Part shown: piece after piece, positions 42,173 through 51,833 of the stretch
Layout of the letters: each line of letters begins with the position of its first letter
Numbering within the stretch: position 1 is the first letter of the stretch
Origin: Leisingera sp. JC1
Lineage (GTDB): Bacteria > Pseudomonadota > Alphaproteobacteria > Rhodobacterales > Rhodobacteraceae
Assembly: GCF_001679925.1 (NCBI RefSeq)
Contig: NZ_LYUZ01000001.1
Location: forward strand, 40,524-104,523
Length of the DNA: 64,000 nucleotides
Reading direction: 5' to 3'
Program-made: the position numbers and the translations under genes
The notes under the pieces: model-generated
What the model was told of the DNA's origin: nothing
Databases searched by the model: none
Seen by the model: the letters and a program-made list of their open reading frames with translations, nothing else

Positions 42173-42207
42173 AGCGCGGCGCCTGAAACAGGCGCCACGC
42201 TTTTTTT
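42173..42207 (+). terminator. Terminator of the small exported protein gene
   Basis: AGCG-C-GGCGCCTG (42173-42185), AAA, CAGGCGCC-A-CGCT (42189-42201), then TTTTTT. One mismatch pair in a 12-pair stem. It may also help end the convergent amtB transcript. Confidence 0.9.
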
Positions 42208-42224
42208 GTATTCTGTGTACGCGC

Positions 42225-43559
42225 TTAGCTCGGCGAGAACTCCGGATAGGCCTCCATGCCCAGCTCCGCCATGTCCAGGCCGTTGACTTCATCCTCTTCC
42301 TCCACCCGGATGCCAGTGGTGGCGCGCAGGATGATCCAGACCACGGCAGAGGCAGCGACGGTGAAGACACCTACCACGGCGATGCCGGTCAGCTGGGTCA
42401 GCAGGCTGGCTTCGGGGTTCGACAGGACCACGGCCACGGTGCCCCAGATACCGCAGATCAGGTGCACGGGGATGGCGCCGACCACGTCGTCGATCTGCAG
42501 CTTGTCCAGCAGCGGCACGGTAAAGACCACGATCACGCCGCCGATGGCACCGATCAGGGTGGCCAGGCCCAGGCCCGGGGTCAGCGGCTCCGCAGTGATT
42601 GCCACCAGGCCGGCCAGCGCACCGTTCAGGATCATGGTCAGGTCCGGCTTCTTGAACAGGAGCTGGGTCAGGATCAGCGCGGCCACCGCACCGCCTGCCG
42701 CGGCGGCATTGGTGTTGGAGAAGATGCGGCTGATGTCAGCCACGTCGCCGATCGAGCCCATCGCCAGCTGCGAGCCGCCGTTGAAGCCGAACCAGCCCAT
42801 CCACAGAATGAAGGTGCCGAGGGTTGCCAGCGCCAGGTTGGAGCCGGGCATCGGGATGGTCTTGCCGTCCTTGTACTTGCCGATGCGCGGGCCGAGGATC
42901 AGCGCGCCGGTCAGCGCGGCCCAGCCGCCCACGGAGTGCACCACGGTGGAGCCTGCGAAGTCCAGGAAGCCCATCTGCTCCAGGAAGCCGCCGCCCCATT
43001 TCCAGCTGGCCTGGAACGGATAGATCACCGCGGTCAGCACGATGGTGAAGATCAGGAACGGCCACAGCTTGATGCGTTCCGCCAGGGTGCCCGACACGAT
43101 CGAGGCGGTGGCGGCGCAGAACATCAGCTGGAAGAAGAAGTCCGAGCCGGTGGAGGCATAGGAGTAATCATCCGCACCTTCCGCGGTGATCCCCACTGCC
43201 TCCAGAACGCCAGGGCCAAAGACGCCGGACAGCACTCCGTCGACGGCCCAATTGCCCAGCGGATACATCAGATTGTAGCCGATCAGCCAATAAAACACGG
43301 CAGCCAGAGAGAACAGCGCCATGTTCTTGGTCAGCTGCATAGTCACGTTCTTGGAGCGCACCAGGCCGGCCTCCAGCATGGCAAAGCCTGCCGCCATCCA
43401 GAATACCAGGCAGCCGCCGATCAGGAACAGCAGCGAGTTCAGGATGAACACGGTGTCGGTCGCAGGGTTCACACCCGGGGCAGGGCCGTCCTGGGCCAGC
43501 GCCAGGCCCGGCAGCGCGCTCAGCGCCAGGGCCGCAAGGGGGAGTTTCAGGGTCTTCAT
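42225..43559 (-). CDS. amtB: Ammonium transporter AmtB
   Basis: 444 residues, with a signal-like first helix (LPLAALALSALPGLALAQD) and eleven membrane helices. Signatures are AGFAMLEAGLVRSKNV, DFAGSTVVHSVGGWAALTGA, and GWFGFNGGSQLAMG. It passes ammonium across the inner membrane and is blocked by GlnK at high nitrogen. It is encoded 26 bases downstream of glnK on the same strand, the standard nitrogen operon. ATG 43559 avoids a five-residue unlikely extension. Confidence 0.96.
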   Translation of the reverse strand: MKTLKLPLAALALSALPGLALAQDGPAPGVNPATDTVFILNSLLFLIGGCLVFWMAAGFAMLEAGLVRSKNVTMQLTKNMALFSLAAVFYWLIGYNLMYPLGNWAVDGVLSGVFGPGVLEAVGITAEGADDYSYASTGSDFFFQLMFCAATASIVSGTLAERIKLWPFLIFTIVLTAVIYPFQASWKWGGGFLEQMGFLDFAGSTVVHSVGGWAALTGALILGPRIGKYKDGKTIPMPGSNLALATLGTFILWMGWFGFNGGSQLAMGSIGDVADISRIFSNTNAAAAGGAVAALILTQLLFKKPDLTMILNGALAGLVAITAEPLTPGLGLATLIGAIGGVIVVFTVPLLDKLQIDDVVGAIPVHLICGIWGTVAVVLSNPEASLLTQLTGIAVVGVFTVAASAVVWIILRATTGIRVEEEDEVNGLDMAELGMEAYPEFSPS

Positions 43560-43585
43560 TAGTCTTTCCTCCATGCCGGGCGCGC

Positions 43586-43924
43586 TTACAGCGCCTCGAG
43601 ATTGGTTTCGCCGGTGCGCACCCGCAGGGCTTGTTCCACGTCCAGAACGAAGATCTTGCCGTCGCCGATCTTGCCGGTGCGGGCGGTCTCTGAAATCGCG
43701 CTGACCGCCTGTTCGGCCTGATCAGCGGGAACCACCAGTTCCAGTTTCAGCTTCGGCACGAAATTCACTTCGTACTCGGCGCCGCGGTAAATCTCGGTGT
43801 GGCCGGCCTGGGCGCCAAAGCCCTTGATTTCGGTGACCATCAGCCCGCTCACGCCAAGACCGGTCAGCGCCTCGCGGACCTCGTCCAGCTTGAAGGGCTT
43901 GATGGCGGCAACGATCATTTTCAT
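43586..43924 (-). CDS. glnK: PII nitrogen regulatory protein GlnK
   Basis: 112 residues. Starts MKMIVAAIKPFKLDEVREAL; the T-loop YRGAEYEVNF contains Tyr51, the uridylylation site; the C-loop is TGKIGDGKIFV. It senses 2-oxoglutarate and ATP/ADP and plugs AmtB. The family-typical start is at 43924; the frame extends upstream without homology. First gene of glnK-amtB. Confidence 0.97.
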   Translation of the reverse strand: MKMIVAAIKPFKLDEVREALTGLGVSGLMVTEIKGFGAQAGHTEIYRGAEYEVNFVPKLKLELVVPADQAEQAVSAISETARTGKIGDGKIFVLDVEQALRVRTGETNLEAL

Positions 43925-43983
43925 CTCTGCATCCCTTTGGTTTCGCGCTGCCCCGGCCCCATGCCGATGCATTGTGCACTTGC

Positions 43984-43999
43984 AGCAAAACCGCAGCCC
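43984..43999 (-). promoter_or_regulatory. Possible sigma-54 promoter for glnK-amtB
   Basis: On the minus strand GGGCTGCGGTTTTGCT has the obligatory GG and GC spaced ten bases apart and a TTGC -12 element, with a weak -24. It lies about 60 bases before the glnK start. NtrC/sigma-54 control is common for this operon, but the match is partial. Confidence 0.3.
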
Positions 44000-44196
44000 C
44001 GAGTCGTGCAAAGCTGGGGTCAGCAAATTTCCGCGCGTCTTTCTGCGGGCGCACAATAATTTTGCGCCTTTTGACCGGTTCGCTTAAAAACCGGCCATCT
44101 GGCAAAGGGGGAAAGGTCCGGATTCTGCCCCCTCTACAATCCGGCGCAGGCAGGGTATTGTCGCCGGACAACGGGCAAACCGGGCAGGAACAGACG

Positions 44197-46410
44197 ATGG
44201 CACAAGGATCCGGGCGCAAGCCTCTGGTGGCGGAGAAACGCTATTCCGCGGGCGGCAAGGGGAAACCGGCCGCCAAGAAACCTGCGCGCAGGAAACCGGC
44301 GGCCAAGGCGAAGAAGCCGGGTCTGCTGGGGCGGCTTTTCGGCCGCAAGAAATCGCGCGCCAAGCCTGCCCCTAAAAAACGCGGGCTCATTGGCTGGCTG
44401 CTGGCACCGTTTGCCTTTGTATTCCGGCTGGTCTGGGGGTTTACATGGCGCATTGGAATGGTGGCCTGCGGGCTGGTGGGCCTGGCTGTTGCCTTTCAAT
44501 ACGCGCGCCTGCCGGATGTTTCGGCCTACCTGGATGGCCGCGCCCGCGGTTCCGTCACCATTCTGGACCGCGAGGGTGAGGTTTTTGCCTGGCGCGGCGA
44601 CCAGTTCGGCGGTGTGGTGACGGCGGACACGGTGTCGCCGCATCTGAAGAACGCGATTGTGGCGACCGAGGACAAGCGGTTCTACCGCCACCTCGGCCTG
44701 TCGCCGCGGGGCATCGCAAGCGCCGTGCGCATCAACCTGAGCGAGGGCCGCGGGCCGCTGTCGGGCCATGGCGGCTCTACCATCACCCAGCAGGCGGCGA
44801 AACTTCTGTGCTTGGGCAAGATCTATGACCCGGACGAATGGAAGAGCGAAAGCGCTTATGAGGCGGACTGCCGCAAGGGCTCGCTCTGGCGCAAGGGGAC
44901 AGAAGCGATTTTTGCCCTGGCGATGGAGGTCAAATACACCAAGGACGAGATCCTCTCGATCTACATGAACCGCGCCTATATGGGCGGCGGCGCTTATGGG
45001 GCGGAGGCTGCGGCGCAGCGGTATTTCGGCAAGTCCGCAAACCAGCTGAACCCGGCAGAGGGCGCGATGCTGGCGGGGCTGCTGACCGCGCCGTCGACAC
45101 TGGCCCCCACCAACAACCTGCAGCGCTCGCAGGACCGGGCCGCCACTGTGCTGCGGCTGATGCAGGAGCAGGGGTATCTGACCACGGCGGAGATGCAGAA
45201 GTACCAGAACAGCCCGGCAGAGCTGAGCGAGGCCGCAGCGGCGCGGGCTGGCGGCTATTTCGCCGATTGGGTGATGGACAGCATCCCGGATTTCCTGGGC
45301 GATCAGACCACCGAGGACGTGGTGATCCGCTCTACCATGGACCAGCGCCTGCAAAGTGCGGCTGAGGAAGCGCTGAAGTACGTGTTCGAAAACAAGGTCC
45401 GTCAGGGCTCCAAGGCGCAGGCCGCCATTGTGGTGATGAGTGCGGATGGCGCTGTGCGGGCGATGGTGGGCGGGCGCAAGACCCGCGTCTCGGGTGTGTT
45501 CAACCGCGCAACGCAGGCCAAGCGTCAGACCGGTTCAGCGTTTAAACCCTTTGTCTACGCCACCGCGCTTGAGCTGGGGTATTCGCCTTATGACCGGGTG
45601 CTGGATGCAAAATATTGCCTGAACATTCCCGGCTCCGGCCAATGGTGCCCGGACAACTATACCCGCAAGTTCTATGGCGAAGTGACTTTGGCGCGGGCGC
45701 TGCGGGACTCGCTGAATGTGCCGGCGGTGAAAGTGTCCGAAGCTGTGGGCCGCGACAAGGTGAGCCTTGTGGCCAAGGATTTCGGCATCGACAGTGACCT
45801 GGCTGCAGGCCCGGCGCTGGCACTGGGCGCGTCGGAAAGCACGCTTCTGGAAATGACCGGCGCCTATGCCGGGATATTGAATGGCGGCTCTTCTGTGACG
45901 CCTTACGGGGTGACAGAGCTGAAGCTGGTCGAGGACAGCGAGGCGCTGATGGGCGCCAGCGGCGGCATTGGCGAGCGTGTGATCCGCCCGGAGGCCGCGC
46001 AGCAGCTGGTCTGGATGATGGAAAAGGTGATTGCCGGCGGCACCGGCCAGCGGGCGCAGATCCCGGGCTGGCAGGCAGCGGGCAAATCCGGCACCACGTC
46101 AGCCGCCAAGGACGCCTGGTTCATCGGTTTCACGGCAGACTATGTTGCCGGTGTCTGGATGGGCTACGACGACAACACGCCCCTGTCCGGCGTGACCGGC
46201 GGCGGCCTTCCCGCCGAAATCTGGCGTGAGACCATGGTGCGGGTGCATGAGGGGCTGGAGCCGAAGCCGCTGCCGATGCTGGAACCGGCACCGATTGCTC
46301 CGCCGCCGCAGCAGCCCCGCCGCGAGCGCCGCCGCCGCCAGGGGCCGAACCTCGGCCAGGAACTGGGCCGCGCGGTTGATAACATCCTGCGCGATATTCT
46401 GGGTAACTGA
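44197..46410 (+). CDS. Penicillin-binding protein 1A (bifunctional peptidoglycan synthase)
   Basis: 737 residues. A basic Lys/Ala/Pro cytoplasmic tail (about 1-65) precedes one membrane helix (IGMVACGLVGLAVAF). The GT51 glycosyltransferase has Glu158 in ATEDKRFYRHLG and GGSTITQQAAK. The transpeptidase has Ser447 in TGSAFKPF (SxxK), SLN in RDSLNVPA, and KSGTT in AGKSGTTSAAKDAW. The C-terminal tail is Pro/Arg-rich. It polymerises and crosslinks glycan strands in the periplasm. The start at 44197 is where the basic tail begins. Relative to typical PBP1A it lacks the large insert domain, so PBP1A/2-type naming is approximate. Confidence 0.93.
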   Translation: MAQGSGRKPLVAEKRYSAGGKGKPAAKKPARRKPAAKAKKPGLLGRLFGRKKSRAKPAPKKRGLIGWLLAPFAFVFRLVWGFTWRIGMVACGLVGLAVAFQYARLPDVSAYLDGRARGSVTILDREGEVFAWRGDQFGGVVTADTVSPHLKNAIVATEDKRFYRHLGLSPRGIASAVRINLSEGRGPLSGHGGSTITQQAAKLLCLGKIYDPDEWKSESAYEADCRKGSLWRKGTEAIFALAMEVKYTKDEILSIYMNRAYMGGGAYGAEAAAQRYFGKSANQLNPAEGAMLAGLLTAPSTLAPTNNLQRSQDRAATVLRLMQEQGYLTTAEMQKYQNSPAELSEAAAARAGGYFADWVMDSIPDFLGDQTTEDVVIRSTMDQRLQSAAEEALKYVFENKVRQGSKAQAAIVVMSADGAVRAMVGGRKTRVSGVFNRATQAKRQTGSAFKPFVYATALELGYSPYDRVLDAKYCLNIPGSGQWCPDNYTRKFYGEVTLARALRDSLNVPAVKVSEAVGRDKVSLVAKDFGIDSDLAAGPALALGASESTLLEMTGAYAGILNGGSSVTPYGVTELKLVEDSEALMGASGGIGERVIRPEAAQQLVWMMEKVIAGGTGQRAQIPGWQAAGKSGTTSAAKDAWFIGFTADYVAGVWMGYDDNTPLSGVTGGGLPAEIWRETMVRVHEGLEPKPLPMLEPAPIAPPPQQPRRERRRRQGPNLGQELGRAVDNILRDILGN

Positions 46411-46427
46411 AAATACGGACCGGGGGG

Positions 46428-46493
46428 CTCCCGCCCGTCTCCGGTCTCCGGGCGGAGGCCCCGCCCGTTGGGCCCGGCGCCGTGCCCAACGGG
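46428..46493. repeat. Pair of GC-rich hairpins downstream of the penicillin-binding protein gene
   Basis: First arms CTCC(C)GCCCG (46428-46437) and CGGGCGGAG (46449-46457); second a perfect CCCGTTGGGC (46464-46473), ten bases, GCCCAACGGG (46484-46493). Neither is followed by a U-run. GCCCAAC-type sequence also occurs at 32520-32535 after a GCACGG hairpin, so this may be another member of the dispersed GC-rich elements. Confidence 0.55.
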
Positions 46494-46577
46494 AGCGCGG
46501 CATCCTGGATGCTTCTGCAGCGGGCGGGAAGGCATTGCGCATTCAGCCGGCAGGCTGCTTGATCTGCCCATAGAGCA

Positions 46578-46604
46578 AAGAAAAAGGCCCCCTGGAGGGA
46601 GCCT
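46578..46604 (-). terminator. Terminator of mlaA-mlaC
   Basis: On the minus strand AGGCTCCC, TCCAG, GGGGGCCT, then TTTTTCTTT. It lies 28 bases after the mlaC stop codon, with a good U-run. Confidence 0.85.
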
Positions 46605-46631
46605 GTCTCGCAATTTACGTACTGTGCCGGC

Positions 46632-47228
46632 TCAGCTGAGCCTCTTCAACTCGTCGATCAGGGCGTCGATGTCGCCTTTCTTGCCGTCCAGGATTGCGCC
46701 AATTTCGGTACGCTCGGTCAGCAACAGGTTCACGCCCTCGATGAACATGTTGAAGAACAGGTCGCGGCCGGAGCGGTCCGAGACAAGGAAGGTCACTTCA
46801 AATGGAGACTGGCCCTTGAGGTAGGCAATGGTGCTTACCTCATACCATTTCTTCACCTTCTTGACGCTCTTCACCTCCAGCTTGCCACCGATGAATTCGC
46901 GGAAGCGTTTGCCGTATTTGCGGGAGATGTAGCCCTGAAAGGCTTTGGAGAAGGCCTTCTTCTGAGCCGGGGATGCGCGGCGCCCGTCTGCTCCCAGTGC
47001 ATAGGCTGCGATGTAAGACGTGTCGCTGTATTGCTGGAAGATCCGCTCAAAGTCGCGGAACATGGCGCTCTCACCCTTGCCGGATTCGATCACCCGGTTG
47101 ATGTCGGCTACCAGGCGGTTGATCAATGTGCTGGCACTGCTTTCGGTCAGCGCCCACAGGGCCTGCGGTGCGGCTGTCAGTGCGGCAGCTCCGGCACACA
47201 GGCCGGTTAGGAATTTGCGGCGGTCCAT
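46632..47228 (-). CDS. mlaC: MlaC/Ttg2D-family phospholipid-binding protein
   Basis: 198 residues. A twin-arginine-like start MDRRKFLTGLCAGAAALTAA, then the MlaC fold: INRVIESGKGESAMFRDFER, GLADxxx-type helices, FSKAFQGYISRKYGKRFREF and a lipid-tunnel strand region. It carries phospholipids across the periplasm between MlaA at the outer membrane and an inner-membrane ABC complex. I chose ATG 47228 because AGGA lies eight bases ahead, with mlaA immediately upstream. The MlaFED genes are not in the window. Confidence 0.9.
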   Translation of the reverse strand: MDRRKFLTGLCAGAAALTAAPQALWALTESSASTLINRLVADINRVIESGKGESAMFRDFERIFQQYSDTSYIAAYALGADGRRASPAQKKAFSKAFQGYISRKYGKRFREFIGGKLEVKSVKKVKKWYEVSTIAYLKGQSPFEVTFLVSDRSGRDLFFNMFIEGVNLLLTERTEIGAILDGKKGDIDALIDELKRLS

Positions 47229-47230
47229 AT

Positions 47231-47992
47231 TCAAAATCCTTCAGTGTTCAGCTCGAACGGGTCGATTTCCTGGATCTCCTCGCCATCCCCCAGCTGGAAC
47301 CGGCGGTTCTGCAGGTAGATCAGGCGCGACTGGGCGTAGCTGTCGGCGCTCTCGTAGAGAATCGAGTCGATCGTGTCGGAATAGTTGCCACGATCGCCCA
47401 TACGGCGCACGATCTCGGCGTAGATGGTGATATTGTCGGCAGTATTCTGCTCGACATGGCCCAGGGGGTTGGTGAAAAAGTCAACCGCGATACCCACCGC
47501 ATCGCGGCTGGTGGATGGGCCGAGCAGAGGCAGTTCGACGTAGGCGCCTTCGCCGACGCCCCATTTGTGCAGTGTTTCACCGAAATCGGTATCGACCGCG
47601 GGCACCTTGAATTCGGTGGCAGGGTCAGCCAGGCCCGCAAACCCCACTGTCGAATTGATCACGAAACGCGAAAATGCGTTGCCCGCTGTTTTCAGGTCCC
47701 CTTGCAGCAGCGCGTTGACCATCTGGCCGGGCATCGACAGGTTTTCCGCGAAGTAGGAGAAACTGGTAACCATCGGCGCAGGCACAATCGCCACATACCC
47801 CTTGGACGCAGGGCGGAAAGCAACCCGGTCGACACCGCGGTTGAAGGCATGAATTGAACGGTTCGTCCGCTCATAAGGGTCGAAAACTTCGCCGGAGGCG
47901 CGCGCAACCGGATCCTGAGTGGCGCAGCCAGCGGCAAAAGCGGCTAAAATCAGCGCAGGTACAAATTTAAGCGGTCGCAACATCAAGGGCAT
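47231..47992 (-). CDS. mlaA: Outer-membrane lipoprotein MlaA (VacJ)
   Basis: 253 residues. The signal peptide ends ALILAAFAAGC, so lipidation is expected at that Cys. Core signatures are FDPYERTNRSIHAFNRGVDR, FAENLSMPGQMVNALLQGD, NSTVGFAGLADPA, and ETLHKWGVGEGAYVELPLLG. It removes misplaced phospholipid from the outer leaflet. ATG 47992 and ATG 47983 are both possible. It is cotranscribed with mlaC, the usual alphaproteobacterial order. Confidence 0.94.
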   Translation of the reverse strand: MPLMLRPLKFVPALILAAFAAGCATQDPVARASGEVFDPYERTNRSIHAFNRGVDRVAFRPASKGYVAIVPAPMVTSFSYFAENLSMPGQMVNALLQGDLKTAGNAFSRFVINSTVGFAGLADPATEFKVPAVDTDFGETLHKWGVGEGAYVELPLLGPSTSRDAVGIAVDFFTNPLGHVEQNTADNITIYAEIVRRMGDRGNYSDTIDSILYESADSYAQSRLIYLQNRRFQLGDGEEIQEIDPFELNTEGF

Positions 47993-48080
47993 TCGGATAA
48001 GTGTCCAATTGGAACTGGAACGGGCACGTCGAGGTGCAAATAAGGGGTCCTGAGCCGATTTCCAGTCTGATTACATTTTT

Positions 48081-48109
48081 TTGCCTGGCTATGCCACAAC
48101 TGGTACAAT
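48081..48109 (+). promoter_or_regulatory. Sigma-70-type promoter for the type I secretion genes
   Basis: TTGCCT (48081-48086) and TACAAT (48104-48109) at exactly 17 bases, 45 bases ahead of the ABC transporter start. A near-consensus pair in a short AT-rich patch (TTACATTTTTTTGCC). Confidence 0.6.
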
Positions 48110-48154
48110 TCCAGCCCTGACCTGAAGCCATCGAACCACTATTGCAGTCTGAAC

Positions 48155-49888
48155 ATGAATAAAACCCTTTACAAAAACGGATATGAAGAACTGCGCCAGG
48201 TGCGGCGGCAAAGCCGCGGCCTGTACTGGTTCACCGGGGTCTTCAGTTTCTTCGTGAACTTGCTGATGCTGACCGGTCCGCTCTACATGATGCAGGTTTA
48301 TGACCGGGTGCTGGGCAGCCGGTCTGAGGCGACGCTGCTGGCGCTGTCGCTCTTGGTTGTGTTCCTCTACGGGATGATGGGGCTGCTGGATTATGCCCGT
48401 GGACGGATCATGGCGCGGGTCGGCGCGCGGTTCCAGGCCGCGCTGGACAAACGGGTGTTTGACGCAATGATCCGCCGTTCGTCGGTGGCGCAGGATCCGG
48501 TTGCGCAGACTGGGCTGTCCGATCTGGAGGCCCTCCAGCGGCTGATAGCCTCGCCGGTGCTGACTGCGGCCTTCGACCTGCCTTGGACGCCGGTGTTCTT
48601 GGCGGGGATCGCGTTGTTCCACCCTTGGCTGGGACTGCTGGCGCTGGCTGGCGGAGCGGTGCTGGTGGTGATCGCGCTGCTGAACCAGCTGTTCACTCGG
48701 GTGCCGCAGCAGAAGGCGAACATGACCGGCCACAAGGCCAATCTGATGTCTGAGGAAATCCGCAATGAGGCGGAGATGATCCAGTCGATGGGGATGCGCG
48801 GGGCTTCATTTACACGGTGGAAACGGGCCCGCGATGAAGCGCTGACCGACAGCGTGATCGCAAATGATACTGGCGGCGGTTTCACCACACTTACCAAGAC
48901 GCTGCGTCTGTTCCTGCAATCTGCGATGCTGGGTCTGGGTGCCTATCTGGTGCTGCAGAACGAAGTGACGCCGGGGGCGATGATCGCGGGCTCCATCCTG
49001 ATGGGCCGGGCGCTTGCACCGATCGAGCTGGGACTGGGACAGTGGGGACTGGTGCAGCGGGCACTGAAGGGCTGGCACAATCTGGCGGAGCTGCTGGACA
49101 AGGTGCCAGAGGAGGATACACGTACCGCACTGCCCAAGCCAAAGGCGCTTCTGGAAGTGCAGGGGCTGGCCATTGTACCGCCGGGCAGCAGCACACCGCT
49201 GTTGCGCAACGTGAATTTCCGGGTGCAACCGGGCCAGGCAATTGGTGTTATCGGACCGTCAGGGTCAGGCAAGTCGACTCTGGCCCGTGCCTTGACCGGT
49301 GTGTGGCGGCCAGCGGCTGGCTCTGTCCGGCTGGACGGAGCCTCACTGGATCAGTACGAACCGGATGTGCTGGGTGGCCACATTGGCTATTTGCCGCAGC
49401 GAGTGCAGGTGTTTGACGGCACAATTGCCCAGAACATCGCCCGTCTCAACCAGCGGCCGGACGCCGAGAAAGTGGTGGAGGCCGCCCGCAAGGCCGCCGC
49501 GCATGAGATGATCTTGAAACTGCCTGAGGGCTATGACACTCGCGTCAACGCCACTGGCGGACGGCTGTCTGGCGGGCAGATGCAGCGGGTCGGGCTGGCA
49601 CGGGCGCTGTTCGATGACCCGGTGATCGTGATCCTGGATGAGCCGAACTCCAATCTCGACAACGAGGGTTCGATCGCGCTGAACAAGGCGATCAAGCAGA
49701 TCAAAGCGGAAGGGCGGTCAGTGCTGATTATGGCGCACCGGCCGGCGGCGATTCAGGAATGCGATATGCTGCTGGTGATTGACAAGGGCACCCAGACGGC
49801 CTTTGGCCCCAAGGACAAGGTGCTGCAGGAAATGGTGGCCAACCATCAGAACATCCGCCAGGCCACTGGCGCGGGAGGTGTGCGGTGA
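48155..49888 (+). CDS. Type I secretion ABC transporter (PrtD/AprD-like)
   Basis: 577 residues: six membrane helices in the first 300, then the ATPase. Walker [10 protein letters not shown] starts at residue 367; the [15 protein letters not shown] signature and [13 protein letters not shown]alker B follow. There is no N-terminal peptidase or C39-like domain, as in the PrtD group that exports repeats-in-toxin proteins. It overlaps the adaptor gene by four bases. Its substrate and an outer-membrane TolC are not encoded here. Confidence 0.92.
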   Translation: MNKTLYKNGYEELRQVRRQSRGLYWFTGVFSFFVNLLMLTGPLYMMQVYDRVLGSRSEATLLALSLLVVFLYGMMGLLDYARGRIMARVGARFQAALDKRVFDAMIRRSSVAQDPVAQTGLSDLEALQRLIASPVLTAAFDLPWTPVFLAGIALFHPWLGLLALAGGAVLVVIALLNQLFTRVPQQKANMTGHKANLMSEEIRNEAEMIQSMGMRGASFTRWKRARDEALTDSVIANDTGGGFTTLTKTLRLFLQSAMLGLGAYLVLQNEVTPGAMIAGSILMGRALAPIELGLGQWGLVQRALKGWHNLAELLDKVPEEDTRTALPKPKALLEVQGLAIVPPGSSTPLLRNVNFRVQPGQAIGVIGPSGSGKSTLARALTGVWRPAAGSVRLDGASLDQYEPDVLGGHIGYLPQRVQVFDGTIAQNIARLNQRPDAEKVVEAARKAAAHEMILKLPEGYDTRVNATGGRLSGGQMQRVGLARALFDDPVIVILDEPNSNLDNEGSIALNKAIKQIKAEGRSVLIMAHRPAAIQECDMLLVIDKGTQTAFGPKDKVLQEMVANHQNIRQATGAGGVR

Positions 49889-51189
49889 GCGTGGAAACCA
49901 ACTGGCCTGCACGGCGGCCGCTGATAATTGGTCTGATTTCTCTCTTGGTGCTTGTAGGCGGCTTTGGTTCCTGGTCCGTGCTGTCCTCGATCTCCGGTGC
50001 TGTAGTGGCAACGGGGCGTATCGAGGTCGACCGCAACCGGCAGGTGGTGCAGCATCTGGATGGCGGTATTGTTGACGAAATCTTGGTGGATGAGGGCGAT
50101 ACAGTTTCCGAAGGGGATACGTTGATCCGGCTGGATGCCAACGAGCTGACCTCGCAGCTGGTGATCACCGAGGGGCAGCTGTTTGAGCTGATGGCCCGGC
50201 GCGGCCGGCTGGAGGCGGAGCGGGACGAGGCGGCTGAGATCCGCTTCGAACCGGAGCTGCTGGAAATCGCGGGGACCCAGCCGGAAGTTGCGGATCTGGT
50301 GGAAGGCCAGCAGCGTCTGTTCCAAGCCCGCAGAGATACCACCGCGCGCGAAATTGAACAGCTTGAGAAACGCCGTGTGCAGATAGAAGAGCAGATCCGC
50401 GGTATCCAGGCGCAGCAGACCTCGCTGAAAGTGCAACTGGATCTGATCGGCGAGGAGCTGGGCAACCAGCAATCGCTGCTGGACCGCGGCCTGGCGCAGG
50501 CGGCGACGGTTCTGAACCTGCGCCGCACCCAGGCCAGCCTGGACGGGCAGTTGGGCGAGCTGGTTGCCTCAGAGGCGCAGGCGGAAGGGCGGATCACCGA
50601 GATCGACATTGAGATTCTGAAGCTGGGCACCGGCCAGCGTGAGGAAGCGATCACCCGCCTGCGTGATCTGCGTTATCAGGAACTGGAGCTGGCTGAGACC
50701 CGCCGTTCCCTGCAACAGCGGCTGGCGCGGCTCGACATCACTGCGCCAGTCTCCGGCGTGGTCTACGGGCTGCAGGTGCAGACCCCGCGCTCTGTGATCC
50801 GGCCCGCCGATCCGGTGCTGTATCTGGTGCCGCAGGACCGGCCGCTGGTGATTGCAGCACAGGTGGCGCCCACGGATATCGATCAGCTGTACACGGGACA
50901 GGAGGTGACGGTGCGCTTCTCGGCCCTGGATCAACGCTCGACGCCGGAGCTGTTTGGACAAGTGACCCAGGTCTCGGCAGATGCGTTTGAGGATCAGGGC
51001 AGCGGCATTTCCTATTACCGGGCAGAGATTGAGCTGAATCCGGGTGAGCAGGGCCGCCTGCCTGCGGGTACGGTGCTGATTCCGGGGATGCCGGTGGAAA
51101 GCTACATCCGCACCGCGGACCGCTCCCCGCTGGCCTATCTGGTCAAGCCGCTGGCGGATTATTTTAACAAGGCCTTCCGCGAAAGCTGA
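49885..51189 (+). CDS. Type I secretion membrane-fusion protein (HlyD/PrtE-like)
   Basis: 434 residues. One N-terminal membrane helix ([18 protein letters not shown]) precedes a lipoyl half-motif ([19 protein letters not shown]). A long coiled coil runs from about 105 to 275 ([20 protein letters not shown]), then the second lipoyl half and beta-barrel ([20 protein letters not shown]). It links the ABC exporter to the outer-membrane channel. It starts GTG, overlapping the exporter stop (GTGA). Confidence 0.93.
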   Translation: MSVETNWPARRPLIIGLISLLVLVGGFGSWSVLSSISGAVVATGRIEVDRNRQVVQHLDGGIVDEILVDEGDTVSEGDTLIRLDANELTSQLVITEGQLFELMARRGRLEAERDEAAEIRFEPELLEIAGTQPEVADLVEGQQRLFQARRDTTAREIEQLEKRRVQIEEQIRGIQAQQTSLKVQLDLIGEELGNQQSLLDRGLAQAATVLNLRRTQASLDGQLGELVASEAQAEGRITEIDIEILKLGTGQREEAITRLRDLRYQELELAETRRSLQQRLARLDITAPVSGVVYGLQVQTPRSVIRPADPVLYLVPQDRPLVIAAQVAPTDIDQLYTGQEVTVRFSALDQRSTPELFGQVTQVSADAFEDQGSGISYYRAEIELNPGEQGRLPAGTVLIPGMPVESYIRTADRSPLAYLVKPLADYFNKAFRES

Positions 51190-51230
51190 CGCTGCAGCTG
51201 AAATCCGGCCATGAAAAAACGATTCTCATA

Positions 51231-51255
51231 GCCGCTTTCATCGCTTGAAAGCGGC
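51231..51255 (+). terminator. Hairpin after the type I secretion operon
   Basis: GCCGCTTTCA (51231-51240), TCGCT, TGAAAGCGGC (51246-51255): a perfect 10-base-pair stem 42 bases after the adaptor stop, with only TTGCGG downstream. Probably a transcript end without a good U-run. Confidence 0.5.
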
Positions 51256-51374
51256 TTGCGGCAGCTGCCGCGCCTGCAGGTGCGGAAAGCTGCGCTGGGG
51301 CTTCGCATTTTCCCTTTCCGAAACCTGCCTGGCCGGGTAGCGTCCCGGCAATTGAAGACTCGGAGGAATGCACC

Positions 51375-51833
51375 ATGAGCATTGAAGCAAAACTGAAAGA
51401 GCTGGGTGTGACCCTGCCTGACGCGCCGGCACCGGCGGCCAACTATGTGCCTTTTGTAGTGGCGGGCGACATGGTCTATATCTCCGGCCAGATTTCGGCG
51501 GATGAAAACGGGCTGATCACCGGCACGCTGGGTGCCGACATGGACGTCGATGCAGGCCAGGCTGCTGCCAAGCGCTGCGCGATTGCGCTGCTGGCTCAGC
51601 TGAAGGCAGCCTGCGGCGGCGATCTGGAGCGTCTGGTCCGCGTCGTGAAACTGGGTGCCTTTGTCAATTCGACTGCTGATTTCACCCAGCAGCCTCAGGT
51701 GGTGAACGGCGCCTCCGATTTCCTGGTCGAAGCGCTCGGCGACATCGGCCGCCATGCGCGCTCTGCCGTCAGTTCGCCCTCGCTGCCGCTGGGTGTTGCG
51801 GTTGAAATCGACGGCGTGTTCCAGATCAAATGA
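51375..51833 (+). CDS. RidA-family (YjgF-like) protein
   Basis: 152 residues. YjgF/RidA fold with VVAGDMVYISGQISAD, CAIALLAQLKAACGGDLERL, and VVKLGAFVNS followed by GRHARSAVSSPSLPLGVAVE. Members hydrolyse reactive enamine/imine intermediates, but this longer subgroup (TIGR-like COG0251, about 150 residues) is less characterised. The Arg corresponding to RidA Arg105 appears in GRHARSA. It overlaps the next gene by four bases. Confidence 0.85.
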   Translation: MSIEAKLKELGVTLPDAPAPAANYVPFVVAGDMVYISGQISADENGLITGTLGADMDVDAGQAAAKRCAIALLAQLKAACGGDLERLVRVVKLGAFVNSTADFTQQPQVVNGASDFLVEALGDIGRHARSAVSSPSLPLGVAVEIDGVFQIK

